From assembly GCF_042660705.1 (NCBI RefSeq), contig NZ_JBHSUQ010000001.1: a stretch of 64,000 bases of DNA, one strand, 5' to 3'. Position 1 is the first letter of the stretch. The number at the start of each line of letters is the position of its first letter. This stretch comes from Undibacterium_A arcticum. Lineage in GTDB: Bacteria; Pseudomonadota; Gammaproteobacteria; Burkholderiales; Burkholderiaceae_D. Positions 26,119 to 34,795 of this stretch are shown here, one piece after another. The notes under the pieces are model-generated. The model worked only from the letters and a program-made list of their open reading frames with translations, had not been told where the DNA came from and searched no databases. Made by a program: the position numbers and the translations under genes.

Positions 26119-29040
26119 TTACTGGCAAGCCTCGCACTCTTCAAAACCGGCATCGCCTGGGCGCAGCACGCAGGCCGGACCGTCCACCTCGTCGGCCGAC
26201 GCCGTGTTAGCGCCCGGGGTCATGGTGTAGCCGCCGGCCGAACTGCCGCCATCGACCGATACCGCATTCAGGGCGCCGGCCTTGGTGGTCGATTTCTCGG
26301 TGTGGGTGGCGCCGATGGTGCGCAGGTAATACGTCGTCTTCAGGCCACGCAGCCACGCCAGCTTGTAGGTCTCGTCGAGTTTCTTGCCCGATGCACCGGC
26401 CATATAGATGTTCAGCGACTGCGCCTGGTCGATCCACTTCTGGCGGCGCGATGCGGCTTCCACCAGCCAGGACGGCTCGACTTCGAACGCGGTCGCGTAA
26501 ATCTCGCGCAGATCCTGCGGGATGCGGTCGATCTTGGCCAGGCTGCCGTCGAAATACTTGAGGTCGGCGATCATCACTTCGTCCCACAGGTCACGCGCCT
26601 TCAGGTCGCGCACCAGGTACTCGTTGATTTCGGTAAATTCGCCGGACAGGTTCGACTTCACATACAGGTTCTGGTAGGTCGGCTCGATGCAGGCCGAGAC
26701 GCCGATGATGTTGGAAATGGTCGCGGTTGGCGCGATCGCCACGCAATTCGAGTTGCGCATGCCGTACTGCTTGATGCGTGCGCGCAACGGTGCCCAGTCC
26801 ATGTGTTCCGTGGTGTCGGCTTCCAGATAGCCGCCGCGCTCTTCCGCCAGCAGCTGCAGCGAATCCTGCGGCAGGATGCCGCGATCCCACAGCGAACCCT
26901 CGTAGGAGCTGTAGCGACCGCGTTCCTCGGCCAGCTCGGTCGAGGCCAGGTAGGCGTAATAGCAGACCGCCTCCATCGAACTGTCGGCGAACTCGACCGC
27001 GGCGTTCGACGCGTAAGGCACGCGCATCATGTGCAGGCAGTCCTGGAAGCCCATGATGCCCATGCCGACCGGACGGTGGCGCAGGTTCGAATCACGGGCC
27101 TTCTTGACCGCGTAATAATTGATGTCGATCACGTTATCGAGCATCCGCATCGCGGTGCGCACGGTCTTTTGTAGCTTGATGTGGTCGAGCTGGCCTTCCT
27201 TCATATGGGCCGGCAGGTTGACCGAACCAAGGTTGCAGACCGCGATTTCCGCTTCGTTGGTGTTCAACGTGATCTCGGTGCACAGGTTCGACGAGTGCAC
27301 GACGCCGACGTGTTGCTGCGGCGAACGGATATTGCACGGGTCCTTGAACGTGATCCATGGATGGCCGGTCTCGAACAGCATCGACAACATCTTGCGCCAC
27401 AGGTCGAGCGCATGCACTTTCTTGAACAGGGTCAGTTCGCCGCTGGCGGCTTTCGCTTCGTAGCCCACGTAAGCCTGCTCGAAGGCCTTGCCGAACTTGT
27501 CGTGCAAGTCGGGCGTATCGCTCGGCGAGAACAGCGTCCATTCGCCCTTTTCCATCACGCGCTTCATGAACAGGTCGGGAATCCAGTTCGCCGTGTTCAT
27601 GTCGTGCGTGCGGCGGCGATCATCGCCGGTGTTCTTGCGCAGGTCGAGGAATTCCTCGATGTCCATGTGCCAGGTTTCCAGGTAGGCGCAGACCGCGCCC
27701 TTGCGCTTGCCACCTTGATTGACAGCAACGGCGGTGTCGTTGACCACCTTCAGGAATGGCACCACGCCCTGCGACCTGCCGTTGGTACCCTTGATGTGCG
27801 CACCGAGCGAACGGACCGGCGTCCAGTCGTTGCCGAGGCCGCCGGCGTATTTCGCCAGCAGCGCGTTTTCCTTGATCGCCTCGTAGATGCCTTCGAGGTC
27901 GTCCGACACCGTGGTCAGGTAGCACGACGACAGTTGCGACCGCAGCGTGCCGGAATTGAACAGGGTCGGCGTCGAGCTCATGAAGTCGAAGCTCGATAAC
28001 AGGTTATAGAATTCGATCGCGCGCGCTTCACGGTTGCTTTCGTTCAGCGCCAGGCCCATCGCGACGCGCATGTAGAAGGCCTGCGGCATTTCGATGCGGA
28101 CATCGCGGATGTGCAGGAAATAGCGGTCGTACAGGGTCTGCAGGCCAAGGTAACCGAATTGCAAATCGCGGTCGGTGACCAGTGCGTCGGCCAGCTTCTT
28201 GAGGTCGAATTCCTGCAGTTTCGGGTCAAGCAGGCCGGCGTCGATGCCTTTCTGGATAAATTGCGGGAAGTACACCAGGTATTGCGCCTTGGCGTCACGT
28301 TGGGCGACTTCCTTGCCGAACACTTCCTTGCGGATGGTGTGCATCAACAGGCGTGCGGTGACCTGGCTATAGGCCGGGTCCTTTTCCATCAGCGCGCGGG
28401 CAGCCAGGATCGCCGACTTGTGCAATTCCTCGACCGGTACGCCGTCGTACAGATTCTTGACCGTCTCGGCCAGGATTGCCTCGCCGTCGACGTGCTTTTC
28501 CAGACCCTGGCAGGCGGCGTTAATCAGGTCGCGCACCTGGTTCATGTCGAGCAGGCGCTGCTGACCGTCTTCGGTCACGTGCAGTTGCGGCGTTGCGACC
28601 GCTGGCCGGGACGCCTGTTGCTGGGCGCGCTCTTCCATCCGTTTGGCGCGGTACAGCACGTAGGCACGGGCCACGTCATGTTCGCCGGAACGCATCAGCG
28701 ACAGCTCGACCTGATCCTGTACGTCTTCAATATGGAAAGTGCCGCCGGCCGGCTGGCGCCGCACCAGCGCGGCGACCACGTTGGCGGTCAATTGCTCGAC
28801 CAGTTCGCGGACGCGGGCGGAGGCGGCGCCTTGTCCGCCATTCACCGCCAGGAAGGCTTTGGTCACCGCAATCGCGATTTTAGATGGCTCAAATGCGACC
28901 ACCGCGCCGTTGCGGCGCAGGATTCGGTAGTCGCCATTGCCGACCAGCGCACTCACCGTGCGCGCAGAGGCGCCGGCATGCGGAGAAAGAACACCGAATT
29001 CGGCTGGGGATGGTGCGGAAATATCTTGAGTAGAGTGCAT
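26119..29040 (-). CDS. nrdA: Ribonucleoside-diphosphate reductase, class Ia large subunit
   Basis: It reduces ribonucleoside diphosphates to deoxy forms. The 973-residue protein has two consecutive ATP-cone-like allosteric domains at its N-terminus (YRILRRNGAVVAFEPSKIAIAVTKAF, ~38-125, and HVTEDGQQRLLDMNQVRDLINAA, ~155-240), then the ten-stranded barrel. Active-site segments are SSCYLTTVSDDLEGI, NLCTEITLNTNEAEIAVCNLGSVNL (Asn/Cys/Glu radical site) and GIMGFQDCLHMMRVPYAS. The redox-active C-terminal pair is CEAC in EECEACQ. It is the first gene of nrdAB behind a promoter overlapping NrdR-type boxes. Confidence 0.96.
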   Translation of the reverse strand: MHSTQDISAPSPAEFGVLSPHAGASARTVSALVGNGDYRILRRNGAVVAFEPSKIAIAVTKAFLAVNGGQGAASARVRELVEQLTANVVAALVRRQPAGGTFHIEDVQDQVELSLMRSGEHDVARAYVLYRAKRMEERAQQQASRPAVATPQLHVTEDGQQRLLDMNQVRDLINAACQGLEKHVDGEAILAETVKNLYDGVPVEELHKSAILAARALMEKDPAYSQVTARLLMHTIRKEVFGKEVAQRDAKAQYLVYFPQFIQKGIDAGLLDPKLQEFDLKKLADALVTDRDLQFGYLGLQTLYDRYFLHIRDVRIEMPQAFYMRVAMGLALNESNREARAIEFYNLLSSFDFMSSTPTLFNSGTLRSQLSSCYLTTVSDDLEGIYEAIKENALLAKYAGGLGNDWTPVRSLGAHIKGTNGRSQGVVPFLKVVNDTAVAVNQGGKRKGAVCAYLETWHMDIEEFLDLRKNTGDDRRRTHDMNTANWIPDLFMKRVMEKGEWTLFSPSDTPDLHDKFGKAFEQAYVGYEAKAASGELTLFKKVHALDLWRKMLSMLFETGHPWITFKDPCNIRSPQQHVGVVHSSNLCTEITLNTNEAEIAVCNLGSVNLPAHMKEGQLDHIKLQKTVRTAMRMLDNVIDINYYAVKKARDSNLRHRPVGMGIMGFQDCLHMMRVPYASNAAVEFADSSMEAVCYYAYLASTELAEERGRYSSYEGSLWDRGILPQDSLQLLAEERGGYLEADTTEHMDWAPLRARIKQYGMRNSNCVAIAPTATISNIIGVSACIEPTYQNLYVKSNLSGEFTEINEYLVRDLKARDLWDEVMIADLKYFDGSLAKIDRIPQDLREIYATAFEVEPSWLVEAASRRQKWIDQAQSLNIYMAGASGKKLDETYKLAWLRGLKTTYYLRTIGATHTEKSTTKAGALNAVSVDGGSSAGGYTMTPGANTASADEVDGPACVLRPGDAGFEECEACQ

Positions 29041-29347
29041 TCGGCCTCCTGCGACGACCGTTCTCGACTGTTTGCCGCAGTCGGTGAATCGCCGTCAATG
29101 GTTATTAATTAGAACGCCCGGAACTTACGGGGTTCACGAAGAAATCATGCGTATCTGTGTATTACGGCGCTACAAACTGACTGGACGGCCTTAATTACAG
29201 TTGAAGTTACGTTTGCTGCAGACATAAAACCACATATCGAGAAGCGATTGCCGGCAACTGCGCCGGCCTCGAAGCCCAATAAAATCCATCATTTCAAGCT
29301 GGAATCGCACTGCAGCCAGATTGAAACGATCAAGCTGAGTAGCAAGA
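29041..29347 (-). other. Long 5' leader of nrdAB
   Basis: If the promoter at 29354-29381 is used, the nrdA mRNA carries about 306 untranslated bases. The leader holds a GCCGGC-AACTGC-GCCGGC hairpin (29250-29267) and a Shine-Dalgarno CAGGAGG close to the start codon. I see no cobalamin-riboswitch B12 box or other known riboswitch. Confidence 0.45.
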
Positions 29348-29351
29348 AACA

Positions 29352-29398
29352 ACACTATATCTAGTGATTTTAATTGAACAATTAACTAATTGTAGTAT
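29352..29398 (-). promoter_or_regulatory. Pair of NrdR boxes over the nrdAB promoter
   Basis: Box 1 (29352-29367) reads ACACTATATCTAGTGA and matches the NrdR consensus acaCwAtATaTwGtgt at 14 of 16 positions. Box 2 (29383-29398) has the weaker core CTAATTGTAG (7 of 10). The two cores start exactly 31 bases apart, the spacing known for NrdR box pairs, which places them on the same DNA face. NrdR represses ribonucleotide reductase genes when dATP is high. Confidence 0.72.
29354..29381 (-). promoter_or_regulatory. Predicted sigma-70 promoter of nrdAB
   Basis: On the minus strand TTGTTC (29376-29381) and TATAGT (29354-29359) are separated by 16 bases. The NrdR boxes cover the -10 element and the region upstream of it, as expected for repression. 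Confidence 0.6.
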
Positions 29399-29480
29399 TC
29401 GACCCGGCTGGATGCAATAGCAAATTAGCCAAAAGCAAGAAGATATTTATGCGCAATTCCGGATCAAAGGCGTTGACTTT

Positions 29481-30104
29481 TCATTGGCTTTTGTCCGCCG
29501 CGGGCGGGAAGCGCAAGCCACTGGGAGTAAGCACTACCGGTGGCGCCCCGACCACCAACGCACGGTAGCGTTGCCAGTCAAAAAATGGCCCCGGATCCGT
29601 TTTGCGTCCGGGCGCGATGTGCTCGTGCCCGGTCACATCGGTCAAGCGGTACCGAGCCTGAAGCGCCTGCGTCAGCGCGGCCAGCGTCGTGTACTGGAGT
29701 GCGGTGAACGGTTCAAAATCGCTGCCCTCGAGCTCGATGCCGATCGAAAAATCATTGCAGCGTTCGCGCCCGCCAAACGATGACAGACCGGCATGCCAGG
29801 CTCGGTCATTGACCGACACGAACTGCATCAGGACAGCATCGCGCCGGATCAGGAAATGTGCCGATACCCGCAGCCTGCGCAGCTGGTCGAAATAGGGATG
29901 GGCGTCGCAGTCCAGCCGATTACCGAACAGGTCGGCAATATACGGGCCGCCGAACTGGCCGGGCGGCAGGCTGATATTGTGGATCACCAGCAGGTCGAGC
30001 GCAACATCGGCCGGCCGCGGATCGCAGTTCGGCGATGGTTCGCACAGCGCTTGCCGGCACCAGCCGTCAGGCGCGATCACCAGGCGCACCGGTTCAGGTC
30101 TCAT
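29481..30104 (-). CDS. ampD: 1,6-anhydro-N-acetylmuramyl-L-alanine amidase
   Basis: This cytoplasmic zinc amidase cleaves the peptide from anhydro-MurNAc in cell-wall recycling. The 207-residue protein shows the zinc ligands His in LLVIHNISLPPGQFGG, His in GHEHIAPGRKTDPG and the Asp of KTDPG. CNDFSIGIELEGSD is the conserved central motif with catalytic Glu. Its ATG overlaps the pilR stop (ATGA), so it is coupled to pilR. Confidence 0.95.
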   Translation of the reverse strand: MRPEPVRLVIAPDGWCRQALCEPSPNCDPRPADVALDLLVIHNISLPPGQFGGPYIADLFGNRLDCDAHPYFDQLRRLRVSAHFLIRRDAVLMQFVSVNDRAWHAGLSSFGGRERCNDFSIGIELEGSDFEPFTALQYTTLAALTQALQARYRLTDVTGHEHIAPGRKTDPGPFFDWQRYRALVVGAPPVVLTPSGLRFPPAADKSQ

Positions 30105-31660
30105 TGCGGCTCATGGATATTCAGTCGCTGCATCTGGTAACGCAGTTGGCGGAAACTGATGCCCAGCAGTTCGGCGGCCTGCGTCCGATTGTAGCGGGTC
30201 TGGGCCAGCGCACGGCAAATGATGTCGCGCTCGACCTGGTCCAGATAATCGGGCAGGCAGCTGGGCAGGGGTTCTCCGGTGACGCCTGCCGCACTGGCGC
30301 CGTCAGTTACGCCAGCAACGCCAGTTACGCCGGCTGTCGCGGACACGACTTGCGCCACGCCAGCGTCTGCTGCCTTGGCCGCCGGTAAGCCGGCCACTGC
30401 CGCACTTTGGACGATTACCGCAAGCTCGGGCGCTGCGGGCGCGTCAGGCAACTCGGGCTGCTGCGGCGCCGGCGGTGGCGCAGCAGCGCCCTTCACCGGT
30501 TTCAGCGCCAGATCCGCGATCTCGATCACGCCGTCGTTGGCAAAGGCCAGCGCGCGCTCGAGGATGTTTTCCAGCTCGCGTACATTGCCGGGAAACGGGT
30601 AGGCGCGCAGCGCCTCCAGCGCCTGCGGCGCCAGCACCGCAGGCGGCTCCTGTCCCTGCCGTGCCAGCTTGTGCAGCATGGCGTCGGCCAGTGCCGCGAT
30701 GTCGTCGAGCCGTTCGCGCAGCGGCGGCAGGCTCAGTTCGATCACGTTCAGCCGGTAATACAGATCCTGCCGGAACTTGCCCTGCTCAACGCATTGCGCC
30801 AGGTTTTGATGGGTCGCACTGATGATGCGCACATCGACCGGTTCCTCGGCAGTCGCGCCCAGTTTGCGCACGCGGCGCTCCTGAATCGCGCGCAGCAGCT
30901 TGACCTGCATCGCCAGCGGCAGATCCGCGACCTCGTCCAGCATCAGCGTGCCGCCATGCGCCGCCTGAAAGAAACCATCCCGTTCGTCATTGGCGCCGGT
31001 AAACGCGCCCTTGCGGTAGCCGAAAAACTCGGCTTCCATCAGTGCTTCCGGGATGGCGCCGCAGTTGACGGCGATGAAGGGCCGGTCGCCCCGTGCGCTC
31101 TGGGCATGGATTTCACGCGCCGCCAGTTCCTTGCCGCTGCCGGATTCGCCGGTAATCGCGATCGGCGCCATGCTGCGCGCCAGACGTACAATCTGCGCCC
31201 GCAAATCCCGCATCGCGCTCGATAGGCCGATCAGGCGCAAGGGGGTGCTCTTTGCCCCGGCTATGTCCGCGGCGCCGGCGGCCGGTAGCTCGCCGCTCAA
31301 GCGCAGCGCCGACTGCACCAGCTGCCGCAGTTGATCCAGCGCTACCGGTTTCGACACATAATCAAAGGCGCCCGCCTTCAACGCGGCGACCGCGTTGTCG
31401 GCGCTGCCGAACGCGGTCAGCACCGCGATCGGCGTATTTTTCCGGGTACTCGACACTTCGCGCACCAATTCGATGCCCAGACCGTCGGGCAGCCGCATAT
31501 CGGTCAGCACCACCGCGTAGTCCGAGCTGGCCAGATAGCTGCGCGCGCTCGCGAGGTCGGCGGCGCTGTCGACATCCAGACCCATCTTGATGAGCGTGAT
31601 CTCGATCAGCTCGCGCAGATCGGCTTCGTCGTCAACGACGAGAATGCGGGGAGAAGTCAT
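30101..31660 (-). CDS. pilR: Type IV pilus response regulator, sigma-54-dependent
   Basis: This NtrC-type activator of pilin transcription acts with sigma-54. The receiver domain has the phosphorylation site Asp54 (VVLTDMRLPDG). The AAA+ domain has Walker A GESGSGKE, the sigma-54 contact loop KGAFTGA and Walker B GGTLMLDEVADLP. The C-terminal Fis-type helix-turn-helix reads NRTQAAELLGISFRQLRYQMQRL. Between AAA+ and HTH lies an unusual ~90-residue Ala/Pro/Val/Gly linker (from APPPAPQQPELPDAPAAP), making 519 residues against ~450 in most PilR. It is cotranscribed with pilS upstream and ampD downstream. Confidence 0.93.
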   Translation of the reverse strand: MTSPRILVVDDEADLRELIEITLIKMGLDVDSAADLASARSYLASSDYAVVLTDMRLPDGLGIELVREVSSTRKNTPIAVLTAFGSADNAVAALKAGAFDYVSKPVALDQLRQLVQSALRLSGELPAAGAADIAGAKSTPLRLIGLSSAMRDLRAQIVRLARSMAPIAITGESGSGKELAAREIHAQSARGDRPFIAVNCGAIPEALMEAEFFGYRKGAFTGANDERDGFFQAAHGGTLMLDEVADLPLAMQVKLLRAIQERRVRKLGATAEEPVDVRIISATHQNLAQCVEQGKFRQDLYYRLNVIELSLPPLRERLDDIAALADAMLHKLARQGQEPPAVLAPQALEALRAYPFPGNVRELENILERALAFANDGVIEIADLALKPVKGAAAPPPAPQQPELPDAPAAPELAVIVQSAAVAGLPAAKAADAGVAQVVSATAGVTGVAGVTDGASAAGVTGEPLPSCLPDYLDQVERDIICRALAQTRYNRTQAAELLGISFRQLRYQMQRLNIHEPQ

Positions 31661-31680
31661 CGGTGCAATCTATTTTCAGT

Positions 31681-31704
31681 CATCTGCTTACTCATCTGCT
31701 TACT
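31681..31704. repeat. Two tandem 12-bp repeats between pilS and pilR
   Basis: CATCTGCTTACT occurs twice head to tail in the 122-base pilS-pilR spacer. Its function is unknown; it may be a slippage-generated duplication. Confidence 0.6.
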
Positions 31705-31782
31705 TATCGGACATTATCGGGACTTGTCGAGACATTTGTCGGGACGCCAAGCCGCACCCTGGCCTTAGTTGATCAATGCGTC

Positions 31783-33504
31783 CTAAGCCGACGCCGGCAA
31801 GGCAAACGTAATCACAAAACGGCCACTGCTATGTGCCGGCAGGAATCCCGTGTTGAACTCCCGCGTATCGCTGCGGAACTCGTAATCGAGCATGGCCCCG
31901 TTATTCAAACACAATTCCCGTGCCAGGTAGAGCCCCAGGCCGGTGCCCTTGCTCGACGTCGTATAAAACGGCTCGAACAGGTGAGCCCGGACTTCTGACG
32001 TGATGCTGGGACCGTCGTCCTGCACGTGCAATTCCAGCCGGTTGGCACTATCGACGATGGCATGCATGCGGATGCTGGCCGGCCGGCCGCTGGCGTAACG
32101 GATCGCGTTGGTCAGCAAATTGAGCAGCACTTCGCGCAAATGCAGCGGATCGAAGCGCACCCGATACTGCGGGTCGGCTTCGGTCTGCAGCATGCCCGGC
32201 GCCAGCTGATGCGTGTCCTGGAACTCGGTCTGGATCTCGGCCAGAAAATCGGCCAGCCCGATCGGCGCACCGTGCACCTGCGCCTTGCGCGACAATCGCA
32301 ATATGTCCTCGATCATCTGATTCACGCGTGCCACGTTGTCGGCCACGATCTTCAGCAGGCGCTGCTGCGCCGGTTGCTGCGCATCTTCGTCCAGCAGCGC
32401 GGCGGCGTGTGAGATCGCGGCCAGCGGGTTGCGCACCTCATGTGCGATGCTGGCGGTCAGGCGCCCCATCGACGCCAGCTTCAGCTGCTGCGCCTGATTC
32501 TCGATTTCGGTCACGTCCTGCAAGAAAATCACGGTCCGATCGTGTTCCAGGCCGGCCGCCTCAACCTTGGCGAAGCGCAGCTTCACATGCGCCGCCAGCT
32601 CGCGCCGCCCGGCGCGCGGAGGCGCGATGCCCAATTGCGTCACATCGTCACCCGGCTTGACCATCACGAAGGTCGATGCGTCCGCATCTGTGGTCCGCCG
32701 GTCGGCCGCGCGCCTGGCCCACACAAAGAAGGCATCTGCGATCGGCGCCAGCGAAGGAATATCAGTCAGTTTGGATACCTGTCGCTCGGACCGCAAGCTA
32801 AAGCCCAGCATCTGTTCGGTCGCCGGATTGCTGGCAAATACCGTGCTGTCCGGTCCCACCACCAGGATGCCGTCGCCCATGTCGGCGATGACCAGCTGGT
32901 TGATTGCTTGCTGTATCTGCAAATCCTGACCGCGCCGTCCGGCCAGTTCTTCCTGCCGGATCAGGCTCGCGGCCAGCCGGTTAATGACCAGCACCGCGGC
33001 AAAGAACGCCGCGCCATACAGCCCGGCCTGCAACATCAATCCATCGTTGCCGAGGTTCAAGATCTGGTAACTGCTCTCGGCCAGCATGAACAGTGCGACC
33101 ACCGACACAAAGAGCAGTGCCATCAGCAGCGAAGTGAGGATCGCCGCGCCGGCCAGCGGAAACAGATACAGGATCGCCAGGCCGCTCTTGGCGCCGCCGC
33201 CGGCAATATACAGCAGCGATATCGCGACGATATCGAGCGCAATCTGCGATGTCAGCTGCCACCAGAATCGGCGCCTGTAATACAGCGCCAGCAGCACGAA
33301 GCCAATCGACAGCAGCAGATAAAGGACGCCGGTGACGCGAGAATTGAGCGTCCCGGTTGACCAGAAATTCTGGTTGCCATTCACCGTGAGATACACCAGC
33401 AGCACGCCGGCGATCACCGCACGCGAGATACTTAGCGTCTGCAACGAACCCCAGAACGTGTTCGGCGAGGTGGCCGGGGAAATATCCTGAGCGCCGGCCT
33501 GCAT
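31783..33504 (-). CDS. pilS: Type IV pilus sensor histidine kinase
   Basis: It senses pilin status in the membrane and phosphorylates PilR. About six N-terminal transmembrane helices (residues ~20-190) are followed by a PAS domain (GDGILVVGPDSTVFASNPATEQMLGFS). The dimerisation/phosphoacceptor helix has His in TASIAHEVRNPLAAISHAA. The ATPase domain has LLNLLTNAIRYA, DDGPSI and GTGLGLYLAREL. I start at ATG 33504 (MQAGAQDISPATSP), because the longer open frame begins with TTG and overlaps the upstream gene. The 573-residue length is normal. Confidence 0.92.
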   Translation of the reverse strand: MQAGAQDISPATSPNTFWGSLQTLSISRAVIAGVLLVYLTVNGNQNFWSTGTLNSRVTGVLYLLLSIGFVLLALYYRRRFWWQLTSQIALDIVAISLLYIAGGGAKSGLAILYLFPLAGAAILTSLLMALLFVSVVALFMLAESSYQILNLGNDGLMLQAGLYGAAFFAAVLVINRLAASLIRQEELAGRRGQDLQIQQAINQLVIADMGDGILVVGPDSTVFASNPATEQMLGFSLRSERQVSKLTDIPSLAPIADAFFVWARRAADRRTTDADASTFVMVKPGDDVTQLGIAPPRAGRRELAAHVKLRFAKVEAAGLEHDRTVIFLQDVTEIENQAQQLKLASMGRLTASIAHEVRNPLAAISHAAALLDEDAQQPAQQRLLKIVADNVARVNQMIEDILRLSRKAQVHGAPIGLADFLAEIQTEFQDTHQLAPGMLQTEADPQYRVRFDPLHLREVLLNLLTNAIRYASGRPASIRMHAIVDSANRLELHVQDDGPSITSEVRAHLFEPFYTTSSKGTGLGLYLARELCLNNGAMLDYEFRSDTREFNTGFLPAHSSGRFVITFALPASA

Positions 33505-33521
33505 TATCCTGGACGCGGAGG

Positions 33522-33782
33522 TCAAGAATCGCGGTGCAGCAGACGATGCTCGTCGCTGCAAAAGATGCGGCCGGACTGACTGATCGCCTCGGATGCCGGG
33601 ATATAGATACCGCAGTGGGCGCAGATGACCATGGCTTCAGCGCTGGCATGGCTGCCCTGATCACCGGTCTGCGCCGGATGCGGTTGCTGCGGGGTCGATG
33701 CCGCATGACCAGACGACCTCAGCTTGCTGCGCAACGCGAAGTACACCAGCAAACCCAACACCAGCCATACCAGCAATCTCAT
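33522..33782 (-). CDS. PP0621-family small membrane protein
   Basis: This 86-residue protein has an N-terminal membrane segment (LLVWLVLGLLVYFALR) and a C-terminal zinc-ribbon-like half (MVICAHCGIYIPASEAI ... GRIFCSDEHRLLHRDS, two Cys clusters plus His). It matches the short PP0621 family often found next to pilS in beta- and gammaproteobacteria. The function is unknown; a role linked to pili is inferred from position. Its start overlaps the stop of the CcsA-like gene. Confidence 0.82.
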   Translation of the reverse strand: MRLLVWLVLGLLVYFALRSKLRSSGHAASTPQQPHPAQTGDQGSHASAEAMVICAHCGIYIPASEAISQSGRIFCSDEHRLLHRDS

Positions 33783-34588
33783 GCTACTCCCCGATGCAAA
33801 ACTACTTCCAGTACAAAGCGGCTACCGACATAGGCTAGCAGCAGCGTCGAAAATCCCGCCAGCGTGAAACTCAGCGCGGTCTTGCCGCGCCAGCCGCGCC
33901 AGCGACGGCCGGCCAGCAACAGGCCGAACAGCACCCACGACAACATCGTAAACACGGTCTTGTGGTCGAGCCGAAACGCCTTGCCGAACAATTCCTCGGA
34001 AAATATGACACCCGACAGCACGGTCAGCGTCAGCAGCACAAAACCGAACCCGATCAGCCGGAACAAGAGCTTTTCCATGGTCAGCAAGGCCGGCAGCCGG
34101 TCGATCGCGGCCGCGAACCAGCCGCCGACCGTAGCACCGGGCCGGGTATGCAGGCGCGAATCCTGAATCGCCATCAGCACCGCATGGAAAGCGGCGATCG
34201 TCAGCGTGCTATACGCCAGAATCGCAATCGTCACATGCCACGGCAACAGCACCGAACGTTGACCGAGCGCCATCACGGTGCCCGGAAACAACGCCGGCAG
34301 CAGCACCATCACCGCCGCGCACGGCAGCACCAGCATACGCAGTCCGTCCAGCGCGAAATTGCGATTTTCCAGCCAGTAGGCCGCGACCGATATCCACATC
34401 GCAGCCGACAACATCATCGCAAATCCGACCCTTAGCGAACCGGGCGTGACCACATCGGCCCACAGCGCGCTGCCATGCAACAACCAGGCGACGGCGGTAC
34501 CGGCCGAAATGGCAAGGCGCCGGCGCGCCGGCAGGAAGGCGCATAGCGCATATAGCAAGGCGGCAGTAATAAAGAAGGTGGTTTGCAT
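33779..34588 (-). CDS. CcsA/HemX-like inner-membrane protein (YpjD type)
   Basis: This 269-residue protein has about eight transmembrane helices and the cytochrome-c-assembly (CcsA) fold. The heme-associated motifs WHVTIAILAYSTLTIAAFHAVL and DHKTVFTMLSWVLFGLLLAGRRWRGWRGKTA contain the conserved His residues of this family. YpjD-like proteins are typically encoded beside ffh; here an ABC cassette separates them. A direct role in cytochrome c maturation is not established for this subfamily. Confidence 0.85.
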   Translation of the reverse strand: MQTTFFITAALLYALCAFLPARRRLAISAGTAVAWLLHGSALWADVVTPGSLRVGFAMMLSAAMWISVAAYWLENRNFALDGLRMLVLPCAAVMVLLPALFPGTVMALGQRSVLLPWHVTIAILAYSTLTIAAFHAVLMAIQDSRLHTRPGATVGGWFAAAIDRLPALLTMEKLLFRLIGFGFVLLTLTVLSGVIFSEELFGKAFRLDHKTVFTMLSWVLFGLLLAGRRWRGWRGKTALSFTLAGFSTLLLAYVGSRFVLEVVLHRGVA

Positions 34589-34795
34589 GTGATTAGTTTA
34601 CACCATTAGGCGCGCCAAAAAATAAGGCGGCAGACGCTGCAGGAGACCGTTCGCTTCGTGTGCTGCAATTTAATTTCCTAGGAGTATATGCAATATTTCG
34701 ACGGTTTATTGGCGGGACAGCAACACTAGCGAAGGAGTATATTGACATCCCGGCAACGTTGATGCGCGGCGCTCAAGTTCCATCGGCGCGCCGCG

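Noticed and set aside
29041..29347. Cobalamin riboswitch in the nrdAB leader
   Set aside because: No B12-box sequence is found, and the enzyme is class Ia, which does not use cobalamin.
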